DNA from: CAWBJP01 sp044867425
GTDB lineage: Bacteria; Actinomycetota; Acidimicrobiia; IMCC26256; BP-133
DNA length: 64,000 nucleotides
Direction of reading: 5' to 3'
Assembly (NCBI GenBank): GCA_044867425.1
Contig: JBIOUX010000039.1
Location: 28,191 to 92,190 of the forward strand
The position numbers and the translations under genes were made by a program. Shown piece by piece: positions 1-8,126 of this stretch. Every line of letters begins with the position of its first letter. Position 1 is the first letter of the stretch. The notes beneath the pieces are model-generated. The model ran no database searches and was not told where the DNA came from. It saw only the letters and a list, made by a program, of their open reading frames with translations.

Positions 1-465
1 GTAGTACTCGGTGCGCACCGCCTCCCGCAGCCAGTCGGGCACCCCGATGAGGTTGCTGATGGCCAGGCCGATGAACAGGGCGAAGAGCACGAACTCCAGC
101 CCGATGTCGGAAACCGCCGTGTTGCCGGCGATGACCAGGGAGGCGAAGGCCAGCAGGAAGACGGCCGGGAACCCGACGGCGTAGCGGGCCACCTTGCCGC
201 CCATGAGCCAGATCCCTCCGGCGGAGAGCACCAGGTAGGCGGCCCCACCCAGGACCCACTTGCCGAGCGTCTCGCCCCCCAGGAGGTCGCCCAGGCCGCC
301 CAGGCTGTCCCATTCCAGCTTGGGGAGGTCGATGTGCACGCCCGCCAGGGTGAGGAGGATGAGCAGGCTGCCGAGCCCGACGGCCAGCCAGTCCTCGCTG
401 CGCCAGGCGGGGGCGGGCGGGCCGGCCGGCGGCGTGTCCTGCTCGGGGGCGGCGGGCTCGGCCAT
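1..465 (-). CDS. YeiH/UPF0324-type putative sulfate exporter, 5' part only
   Basis: This is the first 155 codons of an integral membrane protein; the gene runs off the left edge. The start is the ATG at 465. A hydrophilic N-terminus of about 25 residues is followed by hydrophobic segments. The stretch ending GLAISNLIGVPDWLREAVRT is typical of the YeiH family, called putative sulfate exporters by homology; the substrate is not proven. It lies 6 bp behind the RDD-family gene on the same strand, so the two are probably co-transcribed. Family assignment is fairly good, function less so. Confidence 0.7.
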   Translation of the reverse strand, partial: MAEPAAPEQDTPPAGPPAPAWRSEDWLAVGLGSLLILLTLAGVHIDLPKLEWDSLGGLGDLLGGETLGKWVLGGAAYLVLSAGGIWLMGGKVARYAVGFPAVFLLAFASLVIAGNTAVSDIGLEFVLFALFIGLAISNLIGVPDWLREAVRTEYY

Positions 466-471
466 GCCCCT

Positions 472-1083
472 CTAGGCGTCGTCGGTGGGCTCGAACTCGA
501 TCCGCTCGGGGCTGCGGGCCTGGCGGGCCGGCTTCTTCTCCCACACGACGATCGTTCCCGCCGAGCGGTCGTGGAGCGTCTGGAGGAGCGGGTCGGCCAG
601 GGCCAGGAAGGACACGAACCAGAACAGCGCCCGGGCCCCGGCGCGATGGGTGGCCACCTGGAAGCCGATCGGGCCGCCCGTCTCCTGGTGGACGACCTTG
701 ATGCCCACCAGCCGCTTGCCCATCGTCTGGCCGCCCGCCCCCTCGAGCAGCACCACGTGGGCCAACACCGCCACGGTGGCCAGGAGGCGGACCCGCAGCG
801 GGGCACCATCGTTGCCGAAGGCGGGATCCCAGCCGAGAGCACCGACGAAGGACAGCGCCACCAGCATCACCGTGACGTCGAGGGCGGCGGCCGCGAGCCG
901 GGCCCGGGGCGAGGCCAGATCCGGCCGCCGGACGGCCTCGGTACCGGCGGGGTCGTCCGAATCGGCGGAGAACAGCCGGCGAGCGAGCGCCCGGGAGGAG
1001 AACCGCTCCCCGCAGCGGTGGCAGTTGCGCCGGAATCCGTTGGTGGCCCCGCACCTCTGGCACTGCACCGCGCCAATATCCAT
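472..1083 (-). CDS. RDD-family membrane protein with N-terminal zinc ribbon
   Basis: Protein of 203 aa. Residues 8-24 form a treble-clef zinc ribbon (CQRCG then CHRCG). The rest is an RDD-type membrane domain with about three hydrophobic helices, including the signature GQTMGKRLVGIKVV. RDD proteins are poorly characterised inner-membrane proteins. The ATG at 1083 is chosen because a purine-rich GGGAG lies about 10 bases upstream and the zinc ribbon starts immediately. It is followed after 6 bp by the YeiH-like gene. Confidence 0.72.
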   Translation of the reverse strand: MDIGAVQCQRCGATNGFRRNCHRCGERFSSRALARRLFSADSDDPAGTEAVRRPDLASPRARLAAAALDVTVMLVALSFVGALGWDPAFGNDGAPLRVRLLATVAVLAHVVLLEGAGGQTMGKRLVGIKVVHQETGGPIGFQVATHRAGARALFWFVSFLALADPLLQTLHDRSAGTIVVWEKKPARQARSPERIEFEPTDDA

Positions 1084-1204
1084 CTGCCGGCGGCTCCCGT
1101 AAAGAGGGTGATTTCGTGCGTCAGCAACGACTCCCCGAGGGGACCGGGCCTCCGCCCCGGGGGCAAGATGTTCGCTCCCGGTCCGATCCCAAGGGAGGGT
1201 GAAC

Positions 1205-1687
1205 GTGTCCGAGATCCTCACCAAGGCCGCCACGCAGGCCCACGACTCGCTGATCGGCTTCGAGAAGATCCTCCGCGCCATCAGCGACGCCGATCTCCAC
1301 CGCGCCCAGCCGGAGGGAGGTTGGACCTGCGCCCAGGTCGTCTCCCACATGCACCTGTCCGGGTTGGTGTGGATCGCCGACCTGGAACGGCTGCGCCACT
1401 GCACCGGCGAGGGCATGTTCATGTTCCGGGAGGAGTTAGGTCACGACGCCGTGGGCGCGCCCCCTCCTACCGCGGCCGAGGCCGCCGACCGCATCGCCAG
1501 CCTGCGAGCCGCCCTGGAGGCGTGCCTTCCCGCCGCCGACCCGGCCATCCTCGACAAGGAGATGGAAGTCCCACCCTTCGGCACCGTGACCTGCGCCGAG
1601 TTCATGCCGCTCATCATCGGCCACCTGGACAACCACGCCGAGCAGGCCAAGGCGATCCTCAGGGTCCGGGGCGCCCTCCCCGCTTAG
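1205..1687 (+). CDS. DinB-superfamily protein
   Basis: Protein of 160 aa with the four-helix DinB fold: a helical N-terminus, the segment GGWTCAQVVSHMHLSG carrying one candidate metal histidine, and GHLDNHAEQAKAIL near the C-terminus carrying two more. DinB proteins bind a divalent metal and many are thiol (mycothiol) dependent transferases, but the substrate here is unknown. GTG 1205 is preferred over GTG 1199 because AGGGAGG lies six bases before it. Its 3' end overlaps the convergent gene by 4 bp. Confidence 0.68.
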   Translation: MSEILTKAATQAHDSLIGFEKILRAISDADLHRAQPEGGWTCAQVVSHMHLSGLVWIADLERLRHCTGEGMFMFREELGHDAVGAPPPTAAEAADRIASLRAALEACLPAADPAILDKEMEVPPFGTVTCAEFMPLIIGHLDNHAEQAKAILRVRGALPA

Positions 1688-2094
1688 AGCACTGGAAAGA
1701 CCTGGATGGCGGATCGTTCCTGCCGGGCCAGGGCCCGCACAACGGCGCGATCCCCGTGTTGGAGGCGGGGCGACTCGAGCAGGGCGCCCAGGGCAACGGT
1801 CACCGCCTCGGCCGGCAGTTCGGAGTCTTCCCCGCCGATGGAGACCGCCAGGTCGTCCCCGTGGACCACCAACTCGATGATCTCCAGCCGGACCCGGTCG
1901 TCCAGCCGCATGGCGGTGGGAAACACCAGCAGGCGCTCGAGCCAGACCAGGCCCTGCAGGACGTGGGCGACCAGACCACCGACGCTGAGATCCTCGAGCG
2001 CGCTGGGCTCCTCCCAGCGCTTGGCCGTGGCCGGGTCGCCGAGGAGCCCGGCGAAATGGTCGCCGGCCCGCAGGAAGGCCTCTGTGATCTCCAC
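1684..2094 (-). CDS. Mycothiol-dependent maleylpyruvate isomerase-like (DinB) protein
   Basis: Protein of 136 aa. The motif ELVVHGDDLAVSIG matches the metal-binding C-terminal helix (VHxxDLA) of mycothiol-dependent maleylpyruvate isomerase N-terminal domains. The first helix contains a matching histidine (AGDHFAGLLGDP). The usual C-terminal lipid-transfer-like domain is absent, so this is a stand-alone DinB domain. It is convergent with the DinB gene at 1205-1687 and divergent from the hotdog/cyclase gene, 23 bp away. The specific reaction is unknown. Confidence 0.6.
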   Translation of the reverse strand: MEITEAFLRAGDHFAGLLGDPATAKRWEEPSALEDLSVGGLVAHVLQGLVWLERLLVFPTAMRLDDRVRLEIIELVVHGDDLAVSIGGEDSELPAEAVTVALGALLESPRLQHGDRAVVRALARQERSAIQVFPVL

Positions 2095-2117
2095 GCCCGC
2101 ATCCTTACACTGGCGCC

Positions 2118-3641
2118 GTGCTGCGCGAGCCGGTGCGGGGCGGCTTCCCGGAGCCGTCCTTCCATGCCCTCCCGGGCATCGACCGGGCGCGGGCCTACCT
2201 GCGGGGCCTCGTCCCCCGGCCGCCGCTGTCCCACCTGGTCGGCTACCGGGTCACGCAGGTCGGCCCCGGAAGCGCCACGCTGACCATGCCGGCCAGCCCC
2301 TGGCTCCAGGGTCTTGACGACGGCATGTTCATCGAGTTCCTGGTGGCGGCGGCGCTGACCGGGGCGGCGATGACCAGTGCCCCTCCGGGGGCGGAAGTGC
2401 GCCTGACGTCGGTCTCCGTGAACCGCTTCCGCCCGGCGACCACCGCCAGCGGCACGCTGGTGGCCCGGGGCCGGACGCTCAACAGCGGACGCACGTTCCC
2501 GTTCACGGAAGTGCTGGTGGAGGACTCCCTGGGCCGGGCGGTGATCCACGCCACCGGCGCCGCCATCTTCCGGCCTGTGACCTCGCTCCCGGCGCCGTCC
2601 CCCGCCTTCGCCGCCGTCCCGCTGGAGACCCCGAGCTACTCCACACCCGACCCCCACGAGCGGCCCCTCCCAGGGGGCGTCGGGCTGGCCCCTGTCCAGC
2701 TGTGGGAAGAACACGACGGTCCCGCCATCATCCGGATGTACCTGGCCGGGGAGCTGCCACAGATGCCGGTGACAGCGCTGTTGGGTCTCCGGATCCTCGC
2801 CTGGGAGGAGGGACGGGTCGAGGGCTCGCTGCCGGCAACGGAATGGCTCGCCGGCGAAGGCCGTGACGTGGCTCCCGGCGTCCTCACCTTCCTCGCCCAC
2901 GTCGGTCTGGGAGGGACGACAGCGTTACGGGTGCCGCGCCGGCGTGTCCAGGTCGGCATCCTCGACGACAGCGTGAGCTTCTACCGCAGCGTGGCCTGCG
3001 ACGGCCGCGACCTCCGGGTGCGGGGCAGGATCACCCATCGACCGGGTGACTTCGTGGTGTCGTCCATGGACGTGACGGACGCCGACGGGAACCTCGTGGC
3101 CGTCGGGCACCGGACGTCCGTGTTCCTGGAGCCGCGCGCCACCCCGGCGGCCAAGTCGGAGCGCCGCCTGCTCACCGTGTTGTTCACCGACCTCGTCGAG
3201 TCCACCCGGACGGTGGAGCAGTCCGGCGACGGGCGGTGGTCCGAGCTCCTCGCCGAGCACCACCGGCTCGTCCGCTCCGAGCTGGAGGTCCACCACGGGC
3301 GGGAGGTGAAGACGACCGGCGACGGCTTCCTGGCCACGTTCGACTCGCCGACCCGGGCGATGCAGTGCGCCCGCGCCATCCGCGACGGCGTCCGCCGCCT
3401 CGGCCTGGAGATGCGGGCGGGCATCCACACCGGGGAGTGTGAAGTCGGCGGGGGCGATGTCGCCGGGCTGGCCGTCCACGTGGCCGCCCGGGTCCAGTCG
3501 GCGGCCCAGCCGGGCGAGATCCTGGTGTCGGCGACGGTCCGCGATCTCACCGCCGGGTCCGGAATCCAGCTCGTCGACCGCGGTGGGCACGAGCTGAAAG
3601 GCCTCGACGGGCAGTGGGCGCTCTTCGCGGTCGAGGGCTGA
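2118..3641 (+). CDS. Double-hotdog thioesterase-like protein fused to a class III nucleotidyl cyclase
   Basis: Protein of 507 aa. Residues about 30-165 and 195-345 each look like a PaaI/acyl-CoA thioesterase hotdog domain (for example ASPWLQGLDDGMFIEFLVAA and VGILDDSVSFYRSVACDGRD). Residues about 350-507 are a class III adenylate/guanylate cyclase homology domain: LLTVLFTDLVESTR supplies the first metal Asp and VKTTGDGFLATFDS follows. No transmembrane segment is seen, so it is probably cytosolic. The N-terminal half may sense acyl-CoA or another lipid-like ligand and control cyclase output; this is inference. It starts at GTG 2118 and its stop overlaps the start of the ROK kinase, implying coupling. 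Confidence 0.72.
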   Translation: MLREPVRGGFPEPSFHALPGIDRARAYLRGLVPRPPLSHLVGYRVTQVGPGSATLTMPASPWLQGLDDGMFIEFLVAAALTGAAMTSAPPGAEVRLTSVSVNRFRPATTASGTLVARGRTLNSGRTFPFTEVLVEDSLGRAVIHATGAAIFRPVTSLPAPSPAFAAVPLETPSYSTPDPHERPLPGGVGLAPVQLWEEHDGPAIIRMYLAGELPQMPVTALLGLRILAWEEGRVEGSLPATEWLAGEGRDVAPGVLTFLAHVGLGGTTALRVPRRRVQVGILDDSVSFYRSVACDGRDLRVRGRITHRPGDFVVSSMDVTDADGNLVAVGHRTSVFLEPRATPAAKSERRLLTVLFTDLVESTRTVEQSGDGRWSELLAEHHRLVRSELEVHHGREVKTTGDGFLATFDSPTRAMQCARAIRDGVRRLGLEMRAGIHTGECEVGGGDVAGLAVHVAARVQSAAQPGEILVSATVRDLTAGSGIQLVDRGGHELKGLDGQWALFAVEG

Positions 3642-4507
3642 TGGGAAGCGACCGCCTGGCCCTGGCCGTCGACATCGGCGGCACCAAGCTGGCCGCCGGC
3701 GTGGTCGACGGCGAGGGCCGCCTTACCGACCGGGCGTCCACCCCCACACCCGTCACCGACGACCCCGAGGAAGTGTTCTCCGCCCTCACCGGCGTGATCG
3801 AGAAGCTGCCGCCGGTGGAGGCGGCCGTGTGCGGCATCGGCTGCGGGGGCCCCATGGCCCCCGGCGGTGAGGAGGTGTCCACGCTCCACATCCCCGCCTG
3901 GCGCCGGTTCCCGCTGCGCCGGCGGGTGGCCGAGGCCACCGGCCTGCCCACCTTCGTCGACAACGACGCCAAGGCCCTGGCCCGGGGGGAGGGCTGGGTG
4001 GGGGCGGCCGCGGGCCAGTCCGAATTCATCGCCATGGTCGTGTCCACCGGCGTGGGCGGGGGGATCTTCCTCGACGGCCGCCTCCTCGACGGCCGGGCCG
4101 GCAACGCCGGCCACATCGGCCATGTGGTGGTCGTGCCCGGCGGCCGGGAGTGCTTCTGCGGCGGGCGGGGCTGCCTGGAGGCGGAGGCCTCGGGGCGGGC
4201 CATCGCCGCCGCCACCGGCCGTCCGCCGGCGGAGGCCGGTCCCGAGGTGATCCACCGCACCGGCACGCTGGTGGGCCGGGCGGTGGCGTCGGTGGCCAAC
4301 CTCCTCGACCTGCCCCTGGCCGTTGTGGCCGGGTCGGTGGCGCTGGGGTTCGGCGCCCCGTTCTTCGCTGCCGCCCAGGCGGAGATCGACGCCCTGGCCC
4401 GCCTCGACTTCTCCCGGGGCACCCGCATCGTCCCCGCCGGCCTGGGCGACGCCGGGCCCCTCATCGGCGCCGCCGCCGTGGGCTTCGCCGGCCTGGCCTC
4501 CCGCTGA
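3641..4507 (+). CDS. ROK-family sugar kinase (glucokinase-like)
   Basis: Protein of 288 aa with the ROK plan: an N-terminal phosphate-binding DIGGTKLAAGVVDG, catalytic Asp in TFVDNDAKALARGE, and the zinc-binding signature GHIGHVVVVPGG followed by CFCGGRGCLE. This fits ATP-dependent phosphorylation of glucose or a related sugar; no DNA-binding domain is present, so it is a kinase rather than a NagC-type repressor. The ATG at 3641 overlaps the TGA of the cyclase fusion gene, suggesting translational coupling. Confidence 0.85.
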   Translation: MGSDRLALAVDIGGTKLAAGVVDGEGRLTDRASTPTPVTDDPEEVFSALTGVIEKLPPVEAAVCGIGCGGPMAPGGEEVSTLHIPAWRRFPLRRRVAEATGLPTFVDNDAKALARGEGWVGAAAGQSEFIAMVVSTGVGGGIFLDGRLLDGRAGNAGHIGHVVVVPGGRECFCGGRGCLEAEASGRAIAAATGRPPAEAGPEVIHRTGTLVGRAVASVANLLDLPLAVVAGSVALGFGAPFFAAAQAEIDALARLDFSRGTRIVPAGLGDAGPLIGAAAVGFAGLASR

Positions 4508-4523
4508 CGACCCCCGCCAGCCT

Positions 4524-4835
4524 TCAGAGGGCCTCGAGGAGCACGACGGTGGCCATCCCGGCGATCAGGGTGAGGGCCACGCTGCCCGTACGCCAGGCGA
4601 CGAGGGTGGCCAGGACGCCGGCCGCGAACCGGGGCTGGGTCAGGTCCAGGGCACCGTGGGGCCGGGCGATCGCCGGCAGCACCAGCGAGGCGAGGGCGGC
4701 CGGCGGGATCTGGCGCAACAGGCGCTGCACGCCGGGCGGCACCGTGGCCAGGCGGTGGGCGAAGGCGATGAACGAGGCTCGCATGGCGAAGGTGCCCAGG
4801 CCCGCGGCCACGATGACGATCCAGACCCGGCTCAT
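4524..4835 (-). CDS. azlD: AzlD-family branched-chain amino acid exporter subunit
   Basis: Protein of 103 aa with three to four hydrophobic helices and the AzlD pattern (SRVWIVIVAAGLGTFAMRAS at the start, then PPGVQRLLRQIPPAALASLV). AzlD works with AzlC to export branched-chain or related amino acids. The ATG at 4835 overlaps the stop of azlC by 4 bp (ATGA), so translation should be coupled. Confidence 0.8.
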   Translation of the reverse strand: MSRVWIVIVAAGLGTFAMRASFIAFAHRLATVPPGVQRLLRQIPPAALASLVLPAIARPHGALDLTQPRFAAGVLATLVAWRTGSVALTLIAGMATVVLLEAL

Positions 4836-5589
4836 GCCGGGGTCTCCGGCATCTCTGGCGGACGGGGGTGGTGGTCGTCGGGCCCACCGCTCCCCTCACC
4901 GTCCCGTCGCTCGGCCAGGACCTCGGCCAGGGCGCCGGCGGCGATCCCGCTGACCGCCCCCGCCATGATCGACAACCCGCCGGCCCCGGCCTCGGCGGCC
5001 ACCACCGCCGCCACCCCACCGGCCGTCGCCGCCACCACCGCCGGGCGGGTGGTGCCACCGGGACCAGCAGCACCAGGAACACGAGGGACACGGCGAAATC
5101 CAGTGGGATCCGGTCGGGCAGCGCCGTGCCCACCAGCGCCCCGGTCAGGGTCGACGTGACCCAGATGGCCGCCAGGAAGACGCCGGCGCCGGCCATGAAG
5201 GGGATGCGGCGCCGGGGCTCGTCCTCCTCTGGCCACCGGGAGATGCAGGCGGCATAGACCTGGTCGACCAGCACATAGCCGGCGGCCAGCCGGCGCCAGC
5301 GCGGCTCTCTGGCCAGGTAGGGCGCCAGCGACGCCGAGTACAGGAGCATTCGCAGGTTGATGGTCCAGGCGGCCAGGACGGCGACGGCCACCGAGCCGCC
5401 ACCGGTGAGCACGTTGATGGCGGCCAGCTGCGAGGCGCCGGCGAAGACGATGGTGGAGAACCCGAGGGCGGCGCCGGCCCCCAGCCCGGCGGCCACCGGG
5501 GTGGCCCCCGCCACCAACCCGAACGGGATGACGCCGATCACCATGGGGGCCACGGCGGCGGCACCGGCCCGGGCATCCGAGAGCGACAT
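4832..5589 (-). pseudogene. azlC: AzlC-family exporter subunit, apparent single-base frameshift
   Basis: From ATG 5589 the frame reads a good AzlC N-terminus (MVIGVIPFGLVAGATPVAAG, then INLRMLLYSASLAPYLAREP) to about position 5060. There the frame becomes an Arg/Trp-rich string, while the next frame continues the expected membrane protein (RPAVVAATAGGVAAVVAAEA, then LSIMAGAVSGIAAGALAE) to a stop that overlaps azlD. One missing base around 5055-5060 would restore a single protein of about 252 aa. The well-preserved C-terminal frame and the intact ATGA overlap suggest a sequencing error or a very recent mutation. No strong ribosome binding site is seen. Confidence 0.72.
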
Positions 5590-5679
5590 GGCCCTGCATG
5601 ATGGCCGCCCCCGGGCCCGAGCCGGGAACCGCAAAACCCGATTGACACCCTCCGGCGGTCCCCACCACAGTGGCCGGCA

Positions 5680-6492
5680 ATGATCAGGACGCTGTCGCTG
5701 GTCGCCGTGGCGGTGCTCGTCTCCGCCGTGACGCTGGTCGCCCCGGACGCCCGGGCGGAGACCGACCTGTACTACGTGGCCCTGGGCGACTCCTACTCCT
5801 CCGGTGAAGGGGTCGAGCCCTACGACCCCGACTCGCTCGACTGCCACCGCTCCCCCGGCGCCTATCCCAGCCTGGCCGCCGGCCAGCCGCCGGCCCGCGC
5901 CTGGACCTACTGGTTCTTCGCCTGCTCGGGCGCCACCACCGACGACGTCAACCGGCCGGTGTCGGGCCAGGCCCACCAGGTGGAGAAGGCGGCCGAGTGG
6001 GTCCGCCTCGTCACCATCACCATCGGCGGCAACGACGCCCGCTTCGGTCCCATGCTCCGGCGCTGCGCCCTCGGGTCCACCCCCTGCACCGAAGAGAACG
6101 ACAACGAGGAGGCCTTCATCGAGCAGGAGGTCCGGCCCAGGCTGAAGGCCACCTACGCCAAGCTGCGGGCCGCCTCGCCCCCGGCCCGGATGGTCGTCCT
6201 CACCTACCCCCACATCTTCCAGACCGAGCGGCACTGCGGCCGGGAACCGGGCATCCAGAACGACGAGAAGGCGTGGATCCGGGACCGCACCGACCAGCTC
6301 AACGACATCGTCGACGAGCAGGCCACGGCCGCCGGCCTCCAGGTGCTCGACGGGCGCGACGCCTTCGCCGGCCACGAGATCTGCACCGAGGAACCCTGGG
6401 TCAACGGGTGGGGGCAGCCGGGCTCCTTCCATCCCAACGCCAAGGGGCACGAGGTTCTGGCCCGCCAGCTGGTCGACTTCCTCAACCGCTGA
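5680..6492 (+). CDS. Secreted SGNH/GDSL-type hydrolase
   Basis: Protein of 270 aa. Residues 1-26 form a signal peptide (MIRTLSLVAVAVLVSAVTLV, cleavage near ARA-E). The mature protein has the SGNH blocks: GDSYSSGEG with nucleophile Ser, GGND, and SFHPN with the catalytic His near the C-terminus. Several Cys suggest disulfides in an exported protein. Likely an esterase or lipase acting outside the membrane; the substrate is unknown. It diverges from azlC with a 90-bp gap. Confidence 0.83.
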   Translation: MIRTLSLVAVAVLVSAVTLVAPDARAETDLYYVALGDSYSSGEGVEPYDPDSLDCHRSPGAYPSLAAGQPPARAWTYWFFACSGATTDDVNRPVSGQAHQVEKAAEWVRLVTITIGGNDARFGPMLRRCALGSTPCTEENDNEEAFIEQEVRPRLKATYAKLRAASPPARMVVLTYPHIFQTERHCGREPGIQNDEKAWIRDRTDQLNDIVDEQATAAGLQVLDGRDAFAGHEICTEEPWVNGWGQPGSFHPNAKGHEVLARQLVDFLNR

Positions 6493-6512
6493 CCGGTGCT
6501 TGCCAGGCTGTA

Positions 6513-6540
6513 TTAGGGCTACCTAAGCTTACGTCTTAGG
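6513..6540. promoter_or_regulatory. Overlapping small palindromes before 6582
   Basis: Two inverted repeats share an arm: TTAGG-N4-CCTAA (6513-6526) and CCTAAG-N7-CTTAGG (6522-6540). They lie between the hydrolase stop and the next gene. TTAGG/CCTAA arms recall DtxR/IdeR iron boxes, but the spacing (4 rather than 9) does not fit. They could be an operator or a weak hairpin. Confidence 0.3.
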
Positions 6541-6581
6541 ATTCTCTAATCTCCCGGACGGGCGACGGCAGCGGAGGATGG

Positions 6582-7148
6582 ATGTTCACCCAGGCGGCTT
6601 TCGACTCCATGCGGATGGCGGCGACACTGGCGCTGGCCGTGCCCAGCCTCGGGGCACGCGTCTCGTTTCCCCGCGGGCCGGAGGTGGAGGTGAGCTGGGT
6701 CCCTCGCCCGCTCCCGACCGGCGTGCGCCACATGGCGCCGTGCCTCTTCCGCCGGTTCGTCGCCTGCGCCCACCATCGCCGGGCCGCCGGCCACACGGTG
6801 AGGCTGTGGGGCCAACCCCCGGGTGTCGACCCGACCGTGCACATGCTGATCGCCCCGGGCGACCGCAAGCTCCCATCCGGCATCTACCAGGTCCAGGTCG
6901 ACGGAGGCTGGCGGATGGTGTTCCCCTGCCTGCTCTCCGCCCCCGACTGCGCCGAGACACTGGCCGGAGGCTGGCCCGAGCTCACCTTCCACGCCGACCC
7001 CCTGACCGGGGTCACCCTGGTGGCGTGCCGGCGGCCCTTCGGCGAGGGTCCGGCGGTGGGCCGGGACGTCGAGCGGCTGGTCGACGCCCGGGCCCGCCTG
7101 CTGGTGGCCGAGCTGCTCGACGGGCTGGCGCCGGCGGCCCGGTCCTGA
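6582..7148 (+). CDS. Hypothetical protein, no recognised family
   Basis: Protein of 188 aa, start ATG 6582 with AGCGGAGG a few bases upstream. I recognise no family. It has no clear signal peptide or long membrane helix. It contains a Cys/His-containing patch (CLFRRFVACAHHRRAAGH) and a central region rich in beta-strand-like hydrophobics (SGIYQVQVDGGWRMVFPCLL). It lies alone between palindromes at 6513-6540 and the patatin gene, all on the same strand. Confidence 0.5.
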   Translation: MFTQAAFDSMRMAATLALAVPSLGARVSFPRGPEVEVSWVPRPLPTGVRHMAPCLFRRFVACAHHRRAAGHTVRLWGQPPGVDPTVHMLIAPGDRKLPSGIYQVQVDGGWRMVFPCLLSAPDCAETLAGGWPELTFHADPLTGVTLVACRRPFGEGPAVGRDVERLVDARARLLVAELLDGLAPAARS

Positions 7149-7207
7149 GCCGGCGTCAGGTGGGGCACCGCGGGTGATCGACGACGCCTCTGGGTAGGCC
7201 AGGGCCT

Positions 7208-8119
7208 GTGAATGCCTTCGTCCTCTCCGGCGGCGTGAACCTGGGCAGTGTCCAGGTGGGGATGCTCAAGGCATTGTTGGAGAAGGGGATCACTCCCGAC
7301 GTGCTCGTGGGCACGTCCATCGGCTCGGCCAATGCCGCCTTCCTGGCCGCCGATCCGTCGCTGGACCGGGTCGAAGAGCTCTGCGAGCTCTGGCGGACGG
7401 CCCGCTCCCGGGATGCGTTCAACTGGAACCCGCTGCGGATGCTGCACGCCGTCCTGCGCCGGGGCTCGCTGTTTCCGCCCGAGGCCTGGCGGCGCTACCT
7501 CACCGAGCGCATCCCACTCGAGCGCATCGAGGACGCGGCCGTGCCGCTGCGCATCATGGTCACCGACTTCGAGGACGGCTCCCCCGTCATCCTCGAATCC
7601 GGCCCCGTCATCGATGCCGTGATGGCCAGCACCTGCCTGCCCGGCATCTTCCCGCCCCAGAGGGTCGGCGATCGTCTCTATCTCGACGGCGTCCTGGCCG
7701 AACAGGTGCCGCTCAAGCCGGCGATCGACGCCGGCGCCGACACCGTCTACGTGCTGGCCCCCAGCCACGCCTCGCCGTCACCCGACGTGCGCTCACCGGG
7801 CCAGATCCTGCGCCACGCCCTCACCATCCTGCTGTTCCCGCGCATCCGCCTCGACGCCCTCGAGCTGCCGGAGCGCCACCCGGACCTGCGGATCGTGCAG
7901 GTCCCCTCGGCCGGCGCCCAGGTCGCCCTGTGGGACATGTCCCAACACGAGCAGCTGATCGAGGATGCCTACCGGGAGACGATGGACTTCCTGGCCGAGC
8001 GCGACGGGTCCGGCGACGACCGGGGCGCCGAGACGGCGACCGTCCCGGAGATGACCATCGAGGTCGATGTGCGCGACCGACCGGTGGCGCAGACCCGCTC
8101 CGCCGGCAAGAACGCGTGA
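7208..8119 (+). CDS. Patatin-like phospholipase
   Basis: Protein of 303 aa. Residues 1-15 carry the oxyanion loop (LSGGVNLG), residues about 34-40 the nucleophile elbow GTSIGS, and LYLDGVLAEQVPL supplies the Asp of the Ser-Asp dyad (DG motif). This predicts cytosolic or membrane-associated lipid acyl hydrolase activity. The C-terminal 40 residues are charged and probably disordered. GTG 7208 is the first start in frame and has only a weak Shine-Dalgarno. It converges with the encapsulin operon, leaving 7 bp. Confidence 0.83.
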   Translation: MNAFVLSGGVNLGSVQVGMLKALLEKGITPDVLVGTSIGSANAAFLAADPSLDRVEELCELWRTARSRDAFNWNPLRMLHAVLRRGSLFPPEAWRRYLTERIPLERIEDAAVPLRIMVTDFEDGSPVILESGPVIDAVMASTCLPGIFPPQRVGDRLYLDGVLAEQVPLKPAIDAGADTVYVLAPSHASPSPDVRSPGQILRHALTILLFPRIRLDALELPERHPDLRIVQVPSAGAQVALWDMSQHEQLIEDAYRETMDFLAERDGSGDDRGAETATVPEMTIEVDVRDRPVAQTRSAGKNA

Positions 8120-8126
8120 CCGGTTT

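Noticed and set aside
6513..6540. DtxR/IdeR iron box
   Set aside because: TTAGG and CCTAA arms are present but separated by 4 instead of 9 bases; kept only as unnamed palindromes.
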